The notes under the pieces were generated by a model. That model was given only the letters and a program-made list of their open reading frames with translations, was not told the DNA's origin and made no database searches. Positions 9,072 to 18,496 of a stretch of 64,000 nt of DNA are shown here, piece by piece. Positions within the stretch are counted from its first letter, which is position 1. The number at the start of each line of letters is the position of its first letter. A program made the translations under genes and the position numbers. Source of the stretch: Actinoplanes sp. NBRC 103695 (GTDB lineage: Bacteria; Actinomycetota; Actinomycetes; Mycobacteriales; Micromonosporaceae); assembly GCF_030269485.1 (NCBI RefSeq), contig NZ_BSTL01000014.1, positions 110,097 through 174,096 on the forward strand, written 5' to 3'.

Positions 9072-9863
9072 GTGATCCTCGACGACCTCGGCGCCCAGCT
9101 GGCCTTCCACGCCCGCGCGTTCGCCGCTGTGCCGCGGACGCTCAAGAGGTACCCGAAGGAGGTGCTGCGGCTGCTGGCCGAGGTCAGCTTCGGGTCGGGG
9201 GCGCTGGCCGTGGTCGGTGGAACGGTCGGCGTGATCGCGTTCATGACCTTCTTCACCGGCACCGAGGTGGGACTGCAGGGCTACCAGGCGCTCAACCAGC
9301 TCGGCAGCAGCGCGTTCACCGGGTTCGTGTCGGCGTACTTCAACACCCGGGAGATCTCCCCGCTGGTGGCCGCCATCGCGCTCTCGGCGACCGTCGGGTG
9401 CGGGTTCACCGCGCAGCTGGGCGCGATGCGGATCAGCGACGAGGTGGACGCGCTCGAGGTCATGGCGGTGCCGTCGCTGCCGTTCCTGGTCACCACCCGG
9501 ATGATCGCCGGGTTCGTCGCGGTGGTCCCGCTGTACGTGATCGGGCTGCTCTCCAGCTACCTGGCCACGCGGACGATGGCCACCGCCTACTTCGGGCAGT
9601 CGCCGGGCACCTACGACTACTACTTCCACCTGTTCCTGCCGCCGGGCGACGTGCTCTGGTCGTTCGGCAAGACGCTCGTCTTCAGCGTGGTCGTAGTGCT
9701 GGTGCACTGCTACTACGGCTACACGGCGAGCGGCGGGCCGGCCGGGGTGGGCGTGGCGGTGGGCCGGGCCGTGCGCACGGCGATCGTCGCGGTCAACATC
9801 ATCGACTTCTTCCTGTCCCTGGCGATCTGGGGCGCCACCACGACGGTCAGGATCGCGGGATGA
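9072..9863 (+). CDS. yrbEB: YrbE/MlaE-family permease B of the Mce transporter
   Basis: The second MlaE-type permease, 263 residues, beginning at a GTG one base after the previous stop (TGAGGTG). It has the conserved coupling-loop sequence CGFTAQLGAMRISDEVDALEVM and about five hydrophobic segments. It pairs with the upstream permease and the ATPase. Its stop overlaps the first mce gene as ATGA. Confidence 0.92.
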   Translation: MILDDLGAQLAFHARAFAAVPRTLKRYPKEVLRLLAEVSFGSGALAVVGGTVGVIAFMTFFTGTEVGLQGYQALNQLGSSAFTGFVSAYFNTREISPLVAAIALSATVGCGFTAQLGAMRISDEVDALEVMAVPSLPFLVTTRMIAGFVAVVPLYVIGLLSSYLATRTMATAYFGQSPGTYDYYFHLFLPPGDVLWSFGKTLVFSVVVVLVHCYYGYTASGGPAGVGVAVGRAVRTAIVAVNIIDFFLSLAIWGATTTVRIAG

Positions 9864-11092
9864 GGCTGCGACTGCTGGGCGTCGGGTTCATCGTGGTCCT
9901 CCTGGCCGCGACGACCTTGTCGGTGCTCGTCTACCGGAAGGCCTTCACACCGGTCGTCACCGTCACTTTGAAGGCCGACCACACCGGACTCCAGCTCAAT
10001 CCGGGCGCCGATGTGAAGGTGCGGGATGTGATCGTCGGCGAGGTCCGCGAGATCACCGCCGACGGCGGCAATGCCACGCTGCGGCTGGCTCTCCAGCCCG
10101 ACAGCACGCGATGGGTTCCCGCAAACGTGACCGCGCGGCTGCTGCCGAAGACCCTGTTCGGGGAGAGGTACGTGTCGCTCGAGATGCCCGCGACCTCCCA
10201 GAACCCCATAGCGACCGGCGCGGTCATCGGGCAGGACCGCAGCAGCAGCGCGCTGGAGCTGGAACGGGTGCTGGACGACGTGCTGCCGCTGCTGCGCACG
10301 ATCAACCCGGCACAGCTGGCCACCACGCTCGGCGTGCTGGCCGGCGCGTTGCGCGGGCGCGGCGACCAGCTCGGCGCCAACCTGAAACGGCTGGACGACT
10401 ACCTGATCCGGTTCAACCCGCACGTGCCGACGCTGCGCACCGACCTCGCCCGGCTGGCCGACACCCTGGAGGCGTACGACGGCGCCGCCGACGACCTGCT
10501 CACGCTGCTGCGCAACGCCACCGTCACACTGACCACCGTGTCCGACCAGCGGGCCCAGCTGGCGGCGCTGCTGGCCGACACCGCCGACGCCGCCCAGTAC
10601 GCGACCGGCTTCCTGGACCGGCACGGCGACCGGATCATCCAGGTCGGCAAGGTCAGCGAGCCGGTGCTGGAGCTGCTGGCCACCTACTCCCCCGAGTACC
10701 CGTGCGTGCTGGCCGGCCTGGTCCGGCTGCAGCCGCGGGTCGAGGAGGTGTTCTCCGGCGGCCGGATGCACATCACCCTGGAGGCCACCCGCGACGGCGG
10801 CAAATACGTGAAGGGGCGAGACGATCCGAAGTACGACGCGAGCGGCGGCCCGGACTGCAACGGGCTGCCCAGGCCGAAGGTCCCGTTCGGCCCGCCGGAC
10901 ATCGACGACGGCTCCTCTCACGACGGCGGCATCGTCCCGGCGGCGATGGGTTACGCCGGGACCGAGGAGGAGCGCGGCGTGATCGACGTGCTGGCCGGCG
11001 CGGCCACGGGCACCGCGCCCGACCAGGTTCCGGACTCGGCGTCGCTGCTCTGGGGTCCGGTGCTGCGCGGAACTGTGGTGAACGAGGGATGA
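9860..11092 (+). CDS. Mce-family protein, first of six (MceA position)
   Basis: A 410-residue exported substrate-binding subunit. An uncleaved hydrophobic N-terminal anchor (RLRLLGVGFIVVLLAATTL) is followed by an MlaD/MCE domain (about 30-135, with LNPGADVKVRDVIVGEV and LPKTLFGERYVSL) and a long helical region (about 140-300). MCE domains assemble into hexameric rings and the helices form a tunnel that carries lipid across the envelope. The C-terminal 100 residues are polar and glycine-rich. Start by ATGA overlap with the permease. Confidence 0.9.
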   Translation: MRLRLLGVGFIVVLLAATTLSVLVYRKAFTPVVTVTLKADHTGLQLNPGADVKVRDVIVGEVREITADGGNATLRLALQPDSTRWVPANVTARLLPKTLFGERYVSLEMPATSQNPIATGAVIGQDRSSSALELERVLDDVLPLLRTINPAQLATTLGVLAGALRGRGDQLGANLKRLDDYLIRFNPHVPTLRTDLARLADTLEAYDGAADDLLTLLRNATVTLTTVSDQRAQLAALLADTADAAQYATGFLDRHGDRIIQVGKVSEPVLELLATYSPEYPCVLAGLVRLQPRVEEVFSGGRMHITLEATRDGGKYVKGRDDPKYDASGGPDCNGLPRPKVPFGPPDIDDGSSHDGGIVPAAMGYAGTEEERGVIDVLAGAATGTAPDQVPDSASLLWGPVLRGTVVNEG

Positions 11093-12126
11093 GCCAGAAG
11101 ATCGCCTCGCCACTGATCAAGCTGACCGTCTTCGCGGCCGTCACGCTGGTGCTGACCGGGCTGCTCGCCGGGTCGCTGGGTGCGTTCGCGCCGGACGGCA
11201 CCACCTACCGGGCCCGCTTCACCGACGTCACCTCGGTGCTGCCCGGCGACGACATCCGCATCGCCGGGGTCAAGGTCGGCCAGGTCACCGAGGTACGGCT
11301 GACCGGTGCCGCCACGGCCGAGCTGAAGTTCACGGTGGACGAGGCGATCGAGATCCCGGCCAACGTGCACGCCACCATCCGCTACCGGAACCTGGTCGGA
11401 CAGCGGTACGTGGCGCTCACCAACCAGGCCGGGACGGCACCCGCCCTGCAAGCGGACGGGATCATCCCGCTGGCACAGACCGACCCGGCGCTCGATCTCA
11501 CGGTGCTGTTCAACGGATTCGGGCCGCTGTTCACCGCGCTGAGCCCGGAGGACGTCAACACCCTGGCGTACGAGATCATCCAGGTCTTTCAGGGTGAAGC
11601 CGGAACCGTCTCCGGCCTGCTGGACCACACCGCGTCGCTCACGTCGACGCTGGCCGACCGGGACGCCGTGATCTCCCGGGTGATCACCAACCTGAACACC
11701 GTGCTGGCCACCCTGGACGACCACCGCGACCAGCTGTCCGGCAGCATCGCCACGCTCCAGCAGTTCGTCTCCGGGCTGGCCGCCGACCGGGCCGCGATCG
11801 GCGACGCGATCACCAACATCTCGGGCGTCACCAGCGCCACCGCGGACCTGCTGAAGGACGCGCGGCCGGACCTGCGCGCCGACATCGACCAGCTGGGCAA
11901 GCTCAGCGGCACCCTGGCCGGCAACCAGAACGTGCTCGACCGGACACTGACCCGGCTGCCCGGCCAGTACCGCGACCTGACCAGCACCGCCGAGGACGGC
12001 TCCTGGTTCAACTTCTTCATGTGCGACTTCGACGGGCACATCCAGCTGCCGGTGGTCGGCGAGCAGGCGGTCGGGCCGTTCAGCTCGGACAAGGCCCGCT
12101 GCACGGCGACCGAGGGTGCGCGATGA
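11089..12126 (+). CDS. Mce-family protein, second (MceB position)
   Basis: A 345-residue protein with an N-terminal membrane anchor (KLTVFAAVTLVLTGLLAG), an MCE domain (LPGDDIRIAGVKVGQV, YRNLVGQRYVAL) at about 40-135 and a long predicted helical needle (about 140-300) rich in D-L-x-x-L repeats. The C-terminal segment contains WFNFFMCDFDG, a conserved-looking block also typical of MceB. Translationally coupled by ATGA to both neighbours. Confidence 0.9.
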   Translation: MSQKIASPLIKLTVFAAVTLVLTGLLAGSLGAFAPDGTTYRARFTDVTSVLPGDDIRIAGVKVGQVTEVRLTGAATAELKFTVDEAIEIPANVHATIRYRNLVGQRYVALTNQAGTAPALQADGIIPLAQTDPALDLTVLFNGFGPLFTALSPEDVNTLAYEIIQVFQGEAGTVSGLLDHTASLTSTLADRDAVISRVITNLNTVLATLDDHRDQLSGSIATLQQFVSGLAADRAAIGDAITNISGVTSATADLLKDARPDLRADIDQLGKLSGTLAGNQNVLDRTLTRLPGQYRDLTSTAEDGSWFNFFMCDFDGHIQLPVVGEQAVGPFSSDKARCTATEGAR

Positions 12127-13085
12127 AGCGCGTCGGCGCCGCCGCGATCGTCGTGGCCGCCCTGCTGCTGTACGGCGCGTTCCACCTGGAGGACCTGACC
12201 CGGCTGTTCGGCGGCGCGACCTATCACGCGGCGTTCCGGGACGCGAGCGGCCTGGCCGAGGGCAACGAGGTGCGCATCGCCGGGGTCAAGGTCGGCAAGG
12301 TGACCGCGGTCGAGCTCGCCCGCTCGGGCGGCGCGACCTACGTGCGGGTGTCGTTCGGGGTGGACGACGACGAGGTCCGGCTGGGCGATCGGACCGGCGC
12401 GACCATCCGGATCAAGACCGTGCTCGGGCAGAAATACCTGGCGCTGGCGCCCGACGGCGGCGGCCGGCTGGCCGAGGACGCGGAGATCCCGCTGTCCCGC
12501 ACCGCGTCGCCGTTCGACGTGGTGCAGGCGGTCACCGGGCTCGCCGACCGGTTCCAGCAGATCGACACCAAACAGCTGGCCACCGCGTTCGGCACGCTGT
12601 CCGAGGCGTTCGCGGACACCCCGGCGGACGTCCGCACGTCGCTCGACGGCCTGTCCCGCCTCACGAACACGCTCGCCGAGCGGGACACGCAGCTCCGCGA
12701 CCTGCTGCACCACGCCCGCGGGGTGAGCAGCGTGCTCGCCGAACGCGACGAGGAGTTCCGCAAGCTGATCGCGGACGGCGACCTGCTCCTCGCCGAGGTG
12801 ATCAAGCGACGGGACGCGATCCACCAGCTGCTGGTCACCACGACCGCGCTGGCCGGGCAGCTGTCCGGGCTGGTCAAGGACAACAAGGCCCGGCTCGCGC
12901 CGGCGCTGACGGAACTGCGGGAGGCGCTGGCCGTGCTGCAACGCAACCGGGACAACCTGAGCGACACCATCGAGACGTTCGCGCCGTTCCTGGACGCGTT
13001 CACCAACGTCCTGGGCAACGGGCGCTGGTTCGACTCGTACCTCGACGGGCTGGTTCAGCCGTTCACACCGGGACCGACGCGATGA
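12123..13085 (+). CDS. Mce-family protein, third (MceC position)
   Basis: A 320-residue Mce subunit: N-terminal hydrophobic anchor (AAAIVVAALLLYGAF), MCE domain (AEGNEVRIAGVKVGKV, IKTVLGQKYLAL) and helical tail with regularly spaced Leu (LSRLTNTLAERDTQLRDLL). It ends in GRWFDSYLDGLVQP, echoing the ending of the previous subunit. Start defined by ATGA overlap; stop overlaps the next gene in the same way. Confidence 0.9.
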   Translation: MKRVGAAAIVVAALLLYGAFHLEDLTRLFGGATYHAAFRDASGLAEGNEVRIAGVKVGKVTAVELARSGGATYVRVSFGVDDDEVRLGDRTGATIRIKTVLGQKYLALAPDGGGRLAEDAEIPLSRTASPFDVVQAVTGLADRFQQIDTKQLATAFGTLSEAFADTPADVRTSLDGLSRLTNTLAERDTQLRDLLHHARGVSSVLAERDEEFRKLIADGDLLLAEVIKRRDAIHQLLVTTTALAGQLSGLVKDNKARLAPALTELREALAVLQRNRDNLSDTIETFAPFLDAFTNVLGNGRWFDSYLDGLVQPFTPGPTR

Positions 13086-14269
13086 GGCGGCGGATATTGG
13101 CGGCCGGCTTGGTCGTCGTGCTGGCGGGGGTGGTCGCGGTCGTGCTGCTCGGCGGCGGCCCCGGGCAGCGGCGGATCGTCGCGCACTTCACCAGCGCCGT
13201 CGGCATCGCCGCCGGGTCCGGCGTGCGGGTGCTCGGCGTGCGGGTGGGCACGGTCACCGAGGTGGTCCCGCAGGGCGGCACGGTGCGGGTGGTCATGGAG
13301 TACGACGCGGAGCAGCCCGTCCCGGCGGACGCCCAGGCGGTGATCATCCCGCCGAGCGTCGTCAGCGACCGCTACGTGCAGCTGACCCCCGCGTACGCCG
13401 GAGGTCCGGTCCTGCCCGACGACGCCGACCTGCCCACCTCGCGCACGGTGGTCCCCCTCGAACTCGACGAGGTGTACCGGGCGCTGGACGAGTTCAACCA
13501 GGCGCTCGGGCCGAAGGGCGCCAACCAGGACGGCGCCCTGAGCGACCTGGTCGACACCGGCGCGGCCAACCTGGACGGCAACGGCGAGAACCTGCACGAC
13601 ACCATCGACGGCGCGAGCCGGACGCTGCGGACCTTGTCCGGCGGCCGCGACGACCTGTTCGGCACGGTTGCCGACCTGCAGGAGTTCACCACCACGCTGG
13701 CCGAGAGCGACCGGCTGGTACGAACCTTCAACGACCGGCTGGCCACCGCGAGTGAGCAGCTGGCCGGCGAGGGCGCCGCGCTGGAGGCGTCGCTGCGCAG
13801 CCTGTCCGTGGCGCTCGGGCAGGTGGCCGAGTTCATCCGCGACAACCGGGCGCTGCTCACCCAGGACGTGGGCGCGCTCACCGACGTCACCACGGTGCTG
13901 GTCCGCCAGCAGCAGGCGCTGATCGAGGTCCTGGACGTGGCGCCGCTCGCGCTGTCCAACCTCAACCTGGTCTACAACCCGCGCTCGGGCACCCTGGACA
14001 CCCGGGACAACCTGCTCGGGCCGAACGGGCCGGCCACCTACGTCTGCTCGCTGCTGGCCGGGCTGGTGCCGGTCGCACAGGTGCCCGAGGTGTGCGTGGC
14101 GCTCGCCGAGGACCTGCAGCGGCGCGGGCTGCCGCTGACCGATGCCCTGCGCAAGCTCCTCGGGCTGCCCCCGGCGTCGAAAGCGCCGCCGAAGCAGCCG
14201 GTGCTGACGGCGCCGGAGGTGTCCAGCGACCCCACGCTGGGCGGAATCCTGCCTCGGAGGGCACCGTGA
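13082..14269 (+). CDS. Mce-family protein, fourth (MceD position)
   Basis: A 395-residue subunit with an N-terminal anchor (ILAAGLVVVLAGVVAVVLL), MCE domain (AAGSGVRVLGVRVGTV, PPSVVSDRYVQL) and helical region. A two-cysteine loop near the C-terminus (YVCSLLAGLVPVAQVPEVCV) may form a disulphide in the periplasm-like space. The last residues are Pro/Lys-rich. Coupled to its neighbours by ATGA upstream and GTGA downstream. Confidence 0.9.
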   Translation: MRRRILAAGLVVVLAGVVAVVLLGGGPGQRRIVAHFTSAVGIAAGSGVRVLGVRVGTVTEVVPQGGTVRVVMEYDAEQPVPADAQAVIIPPSVVSDRYVQLTPAYAGGPVLPDDADLPTSRTVVPLELDEVYRALDEFNQALGPKGANQDGALSDLVDTGAANLDGNGENLHDTIDGASRTLRTLSGGRDDLFGTVADLQEFTTTLAESDRLVRTFNDRLATASEQLAGEGAALEASLRSLSVALGQVAEFIRDNRALLTQDVGALTDVTTVLVRQQQALIEVLDVAPLALSNLNLVYNPRSGTLDTRDNLLGPNGPATYVCSLLAGLVPVAQVPEVCVALAEDLQRRGLPLTDALRKLLGLPPASKAPPKQPVLTAPEVSSDPTLGGILPRRAP

Positions 14270-15477
14270 AGCGCCCTCTCACCGCCGCGATGGCGGTCCT
14301 GCTGATCATCACCGCCGGCGGGTGCGGACGCTCGTCGAGCTACGAGGTCACCGCGACCTTCGCGGACGTGCTCGACCTGGTGCCGCGGTCGGCGGTGCGG
14401 GTCAACGACGTGACCGTCGGCAGCGTCGAGGAGATCAAGCTCGACGGGTGGCGGGCCCGGGTGCGGATGTCCCTCGATTCCGGCGTACGCCTGCCCGCCA
14501 ACGTCACCGCCGAACTGCGGCAGAGCAGCCTGCTCGGCGAGAAGTTCGTGTCCCTGGCGCCGCCGGTCGGCGAGCCCGGCACCGGGAACCTGGCCGACGG
14601 CGCGCACATCCCGATCGAGCGCACCGGCCGCACCGCCGAGGTCGAGGAGGTGCTGGCCGCGCTCGGCCTGCTGCTCAACGGCGGCGGGCTGGCCCAGCTG
14701 CGCACCGTCAACGCCGAGCTGGGCAAGGCGCTCAAGGGCCGCTCCCCCGCGGTCAACGACCTGCTCACCCGGCTCGACACGCTGATCGGCGGGCTGGACG
14801 CGCAGAAGGCGGACATCACCCGGGCGATCGACGCCCTCGACTCGCTCTCCGGGCGGCTGGCCGGCGAGAAGGAGACCATCGGCAGGGCACTGGACGCGGC
14901 CGACCCCGGGCTGGCCGTGCTGGCCGACCAGCGGGCGCAGCTCACCGAGGCGCTGACCGCGCTCAGCGACCTGTCCACGGTGGGCACCCGGGTGATCGAC
15001 GAGAGCCGGGACGCCACCCTGGCGAGCCTCGCCGAGCTGCGGCCGATCCTGACCCAGCTGGTCAAGGCCGGCGACGACCTGCCGCAGGCGCTGAACTTCC
15101 TGCTCACCTATCCGTTCCCGGCCAACGTGCAGGGGCCGATCACGGCGAACTTCGTCAACCTGCACGCGACGCTGGAGCTGGACGCCGCCGTGGTGCTCGC
15201 CAACCTGCTGGTGAACCCGGACGTGGGCGCGATGGAGCCGTCCGAGCCGGCGGACCCCGCCCCGGACAACAGGACGAAACCCTCGACTCCGGCGACGACC
15301 ACGCCGCCCGTCGTGCCCGGCGGGCCGCAGCTCCCGAACGTACCCGGTGTGCCCCTGCCGAGCATCTCGGTCGGCATCCCCGGCGTGCCGCTGCCCACGC
15401 TCCCCGGGCTGCCGCTGCCCCTGCCCACCCGCGACTGCGGGCCGCTCGGCCTGCTCACCGGATGTGACCAGCCATGA
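14266..15477 (+). CDS. Mce-family lipoprotein, fifth (MceE/LprK position)
   Basis: A 403-residue Mce subunit whose signal ends in a lipobox, IITAGGC, with the acylated Cys near residue 20; in mce operons the fifth subunit is typically the lipoprotein. The MCE domain (VPRSAVRVNDVTVGSV, RQSSLLGEKFVSL) is followed by a helical region and a proline-rich C-terminus (about 325-395) with repeated VPLP/LPGLPLP motifs and two Cys at the end. GTG at 14266 overlaps the previous stop, which fixes the start. Confidence 0.9.
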   Translation: MKRPLTAAMAVLLIITAGGCGRSSSYEVTATFADVLDLVPRSAVRVNDVTVGSVEEIKLDGWRARVRMSLDSGVRLPANVTAELRQSSLLGEKFVSLAPPVGEPGTGNLADGAHIPIERTGRTAEVEEVLAALGLLLNGGGLAQLRTVNAELGKALKGRSPAVNDLLTRLDTLIGGLDAQKADITRAIDALDSLSGRLAGEKETIGRALDAADPGLAVLADQRAQLTEALTALSDLSTVGTRVIDESRDATLASLAELRPILTQLVKAGDDLPQALNFLLTYPFPANVQGPITANFVNLHATLELDAAVVLANLLVNPDVGAMEPSEPADPAPDNRTKPSTPATTTPPVVPGGPQLPNVPGVPLPSISVGIPGVPLPTLPGLPLPLPTRDCGPLGLLTGCDQP

Positions 15478-16733
15478 TCCTCACCCGCATGGCCAAACTC
15501 CAGGTGCTGGTGTTCCTGCTGATCAGCGCCATCGGCATCAGCTACGTCGGGCTCACCTACGTCGGCATCGGGCGTCGCGACTACGTGGTGCACCTGGACT
15601 TCGCCCGGGGCGGCGGCCTGTTCGTCAACGCGCCGGTCACCTACCGCGGGGTGCCGGTCGGCCGGGTCGAGGCCGTGCGGTTGACGGCCGCCGGCGTACG
15701 CGCGGATCTGAGCGTGGAGCAGGACGTCCGGGTGCCGGCCGACCTGCGCGCGGTGGTCGGGCTGCGGTCGGCCGTCGGCGAGCAGTACGTGGACCTGCGG
15801 CCGGCGCGGGACGGCGGGCCGTACCTCAGCGACGGCTCGGTGATCCCCGCCTCCCGGACCGGAACGCCGCTGCCGGTGGAGATGCTGCTGACCAACCTGG
15901 ACGAGCTGGTGCGATCGGTGGACGGCGACAAGCTGAACGTGGTGATCACCGAGCTGGGTACGGCGTTCGAGGGCAACGCGGCGGCGCTGCAGCTGCTGCT
16001 CGACTCGTCGGACGCGCTGCTGGAGAGCGGCCAGGCCTACCTGCCGCAGACCGGGAAGCTGATCGACGACGCGAAGACCGTGCTCACCACGCAGGCCGTG
16101 CAGTCGGCGCAGCTGCGGCGCTGGGCGTCCGCGCTGGCCGACCTGAGCGGCACGCTGCGCGCCTCGGACCCGGACCTGCGCCGGCTGCTGACCGCGGGGC
16201 CGCCCGCCGCGGACGAGCTGACCGCCCTGCTGCGCGGCCTCGACCCGACGGTGGGCACGCTGCTCGGCAACCTGATCACGGTCAACGGCATCGCGGTACG
16301 CCGGTTGGACGGCATCGAGCAGATCCTGGTCACCTATCCGCTCGTGGTGGCCGGTGGCTTCACGGTCGTGCCGGGCGACGGGACCGCGCACTTCGGCCTC
16401 GTCGTGAACGCGAACGACCCGCCGCCCTGCCAGTACTCGCAGACCGGCGCGCGGACCTGCACCGACGCCGAGCTGGCGGCCGGATCCGGGGTGCGCAGCG
16501 AGCGGAACGCGCCACGGCCGGGCGGGCGGGGAACGGTCGCGCCCGCGCCGGACGGAGGCGCGGGTCCTGCGCCGGCGGCGGGTTCGGCGCCGGTCGCGGG
16601 TTACGACCCGGGCAGCGGGCTGGTGACCGGTGCGGACGGCCTGCCGCTGGCGTTCGGTGGCACCGGCGGCCAGTACGCGGTGGCCGGCGCGCAGTCGTGG
16701 AAACAACTTCTCCTCTCGGGGGTGGCTCCGTGA
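15474..16733 (+). CDS. Mce-family protein, sixth (MceF position)
   Basis: The last of the six Mce subunits, 419 residues: anchor (LQVLVFLLISAIGISYVG), MCE domain (GLFVNAPVTYRGVPVGRV, LRSAVGEQYVDL), helical region, then a Gly/Ala/Pro-rich tail from about residue 335 that ends with GGTGGQYAVAG. Six different Mce subunits in one operon is the actinobacterial pattern, expected to make one hetero-hexameric lipid channel. ATGA overlap at the start and GTGA overlap at the end. Confidence 0.9.
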   Translation: MILTRMAKLQVLVFLLISAIGISYVGLTYVGIGRRDYVVHLDFARGGGLFVNAPVTYRGVPVGRVEAVRLTAAGVRADLSVEQDVRVPADLRAVVGLRSAVGEQYVDLRPARDGGPYLSDGSVIPASRTGTPLPVEMLLTNLDELVRSVDGDKLNVVITELGTAFEGNAAALQLLLDSSDALLESGQAYLPQTGKLIDDAKTVLTTQAVQSAQLRRWASALADLSGTLRASDPDLRRLLTAGPPAADELTALLRGLDPTVGTLLGNLITVNGIAVRRLDGIEQILVTYPLVVAGGFTVVPGDGTAHFGLVVNANDPPPCQYSQTGARTCTDAELAAGSGVRSERNAPRPGGRGTVAPAPDGGAGPAPAAGSAPVAGYDPGSGLVTGADGLPLAFGGTGGQYAVAGAQSWKQLLLSGVAP

Positions 16734-17437
16734 ATCGGCCGGTCCCGTCGCGCAGCGTGCGACGCCGCCTGACCGCCCGCGCGACGACTGTGCGGCCCGT
16801 GGCGCCGCGCGATCCCGCGCCCGACACCGCACCGCCCGACGCGGGAACTCCGACCGAGACGACCCCGCCGGCCGAGGCGCCCGAAGCGCCACCTGTGACG
16901 CCGGCCGAGGCGCCCGCGACGCCGCGCCCCGACGCTGATGCGCTTCCGGCCGGGCGCTGGCGGTTCGTCATCCTCGGGCTCGTCGTGCTGCTGACCGCCG
17001 TACTCGTGGGATCTGGTCTGTCCGCTCGTGATGTCTATGACCGCCGCCGGACGGAGGACGCGCACCAGCAGGCGACCGCGGCCGCGCGGCAGGCCGCGGT
17101 CGACTTCATGTCGATCAGCGCGGCGACCGTGGACGCCGACATCGAGCGGATCACCGGCCGGGCCACCGGCGACTTCCGGGACGAGTTCACCCGGGGCGCG
17201 GCCCAGGTGCGCAAGGCCGTGCTGGAGAACAAGGTCGACGCCAAGGGCACCGTCCTGCGCACCGGCCTGGTCGACGGCGACACCCGCACCGCCACCGTCC
17301 TGGTCGCCGTGGACGCGACGGTGAAGAACAAGGGCGCGCCGAACGGGCGGCTCTCGCACTACCGGGTCCGGGTGGGCCTGACCAAGGACGGGCAGAGCGG
17401 TCGCTGGCTCGTCTCCCAGCTGCAGTTCGTCGGGTGA
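16730..17437 (+). CDS. Mce-associated membrane protein 1
   Basis: A 235-residue protein starting at a GTG that overlaps the mceF stop. The first 75 residues are Pro/Ala/Thr-rich and disordered, then comes one transmembrane helix (WRFVILGLVVLLTAVLVGSG) and an extracytoplasmic domain of about 130 residues starting at a RDVYDRRRTEDAHQQ-type coiled segment. This matches the Mas/Mam family found downstream of mce genes, thought to stabilise the Mce complex. No enzyme motif. Confidence 0.85.
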   Translation: MNRPVPSRSVRRRLTARATTVRPVAPRDPAPDTAPPDAGTPTETTPPAEAPEAPPVTPAEAPATPRPDADALPAGRWRFVILGLVVLLTAVLVGSGLSARDVYDRRRTEDAHQQATAAARQAAVDFMSISAATVDADIERITGRATGDFRDEFTRGAAQVRKAVLENKVDAKGTVLRTGLVDGDTRTATVLVAVDATVKNKGAPNGRLSHYRVRVGLTKDGQSGRWLVSQLQFVG

Positions 17438-17441
17438 GGGC

Positions 17442-17927
17442 ATGAGTCTCCGCAAGGCGCGCCGGACGGCGCTGATCCTGGCCATCGCGACCGTGGTGGC
17501 CGCCGGCGCGGGCGGCTGGCTCTGGTGGCAGCGCGACGCCGCCACCACCCGGGCCGCCGCCGCGAAGGCGTCGGTGGCCGACGCGAGCACGGCCGCGCAG
17601 GCGATCTTCTCGTACGACTACCGCAGCTGGGACGCGAGCGTGGCCAACGGCAGCCGCTACACCACCGGCGGCTTCACCGGCGAGTACGTGAAGATGACCG
17701 CCGGCCTGAAACCGATCGCCACCACCGAGAAGGCGATCGTGCAGGCGCAGGTGTCGGCCATCGGCGTGGAGGAGGCCCGGGGCGACACGGTGACCGTGCT
17801 GGTCTACCTCAACCAGTACCGCCGCAACGCCAAGATCAGTGGCGAGAAGGTCGACCAGAACCGCGTGATCCTCACTCTCCGTCGCGCCGACGGTAGCTGG
17901 AAGGTTGCCGCCGCGGCCGCCGTCTGA
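17442..17927 (+). CDS. Mce-associated membrane protein 2
   Basis: A 161-residue paralogue of the preceding protein without the disordered N-terminus: a single N-terminal helix (TALILAIATVVAAGAGGWLWW) followed by a coiled segment and a small NTF2-like domain with the IFSYDYRSWDASVANGSRYTT block seen in Mce-associated proteins. ATG four bases after the previous stop. Last gene of the mce transcription unit; no terminator is obvious before the sigma gene. Confidence 0.85.
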   Translation: MSLRKARRTALILAIATVVAAGAGGWLWWQRDAATTRAAAAKASVADASTAAQAIFSYDYRSWDASVANGSRYTTGGFTGEYVKMTAGLKPIATTEKAIVQAQVSAIGVEEARGDTVTVLVYLNQYRRNAKISGEKVDQNRVILTLRRADGSWKVAAAAAV

Positions 17928-17932
17928 TCGGA

Positions 17933-17962
17933 TGTAACGCCACAGGCCCCGGCTAACGTCTA
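17933..17962 (+). promoter_or_regulatory. Candidate ECF-type promoter of the sigma factor gene
   Basis: TGTAAC at 17933-17938 and CGTCTA at 17957-17962, 18 bp apart, resemble the AAC/CGTC elements used by many ECF sigma factors. A transcription start about 7 nt after the -10 falls on the GTG at 17969, so the mRNA would be leaderless; no ribosome site is present. Autoregulation by the encoded sigma is inferred. Confidence 0.5.
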
Positions 17963-17968
17963 GGTGTC

Positions 17969-18496
17969 GTGGATGACAGAGAGACGGAGTTCCGAGACTT
18001 CGTCGGCGCCCAGATGGAGTCGCTGCGGGGTCTGGCCTACCTGACCTGTGGCGACTGGCAGGCTGCCGAGGATGCGACCCTGGCCGTGCTGGCCAGGCTC
18101 TACGTGAAGTGGAACAAGATCGAGTCACCGGCGAGCTATGCCCGTGCCGCGGTCGTCCGTGCGGCGATCGACGAGACCCGGCGGCCGTGGTGGCGCCGCG
18201 AGCAGTCGAACAGCCACGCCATGCCGGAGCCGGCCCTGCCGGATCACGCCGGCGCGGTCGACGAGCGGCTGCACCTGCGCCAGGCCCTGCTGCACCTGAA
18301 GCCCCGGTTACGCGCCGTGCTGGTGCTGCGTTTCCTGGAGGGACGCAGCGTGCAGCAGACGGCCGAGGCGCTGGGCTGCCCCGAGGGCACGGTGAAGGCG
18401 TACACGTCCCGCGGCCTGGCTCGGCTTCGCGAGCTCCTCAACGTTGAACTTTCGGATACCTGGGAGGACCGTCATGAAGCAGCGCGAGCTGTCTGA
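17969..18496 (+). CDS. SigE-family ECF RNA polymerase sigma factor
   Basis: A 175-residue sigma factor with region 2 (about 8-75: AYLTCGDWQAAEDATLAVLARLYVKW) and region 4 (about 108-160: RAVLVLRFLEGRSVQQTAEALGCPEGTVKAY, helix-turn-helix). It is of the short SigE family common in actinomycetes. The GTG start has no Shine-Dalgarno sequence but sits where transcription should begin. The next gene starts inside its 3' end (23-bp overlap), and that gene has one hydrophobic segment, so the pair looks like sigma plus anti-sigma. It lies 41 bp after the mce operon; a regulatory link is possible but unproven. Confidence 0.9.
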   Translation: MDDRETEFRDFVGAQMESLRGLAYLTCGDWQAAEDATLAVLARLYVKWNKIESPASYARAAVVRAAIDETRRPWWRREQSNSHAMPEPALPDHAGAVDERLHLRQALLHLKPRLRAVLVLRFLEGRSVQQTAEALGCPEGTVKAYTSRGLARLRELLNVELSDTWEDRHEAARAV

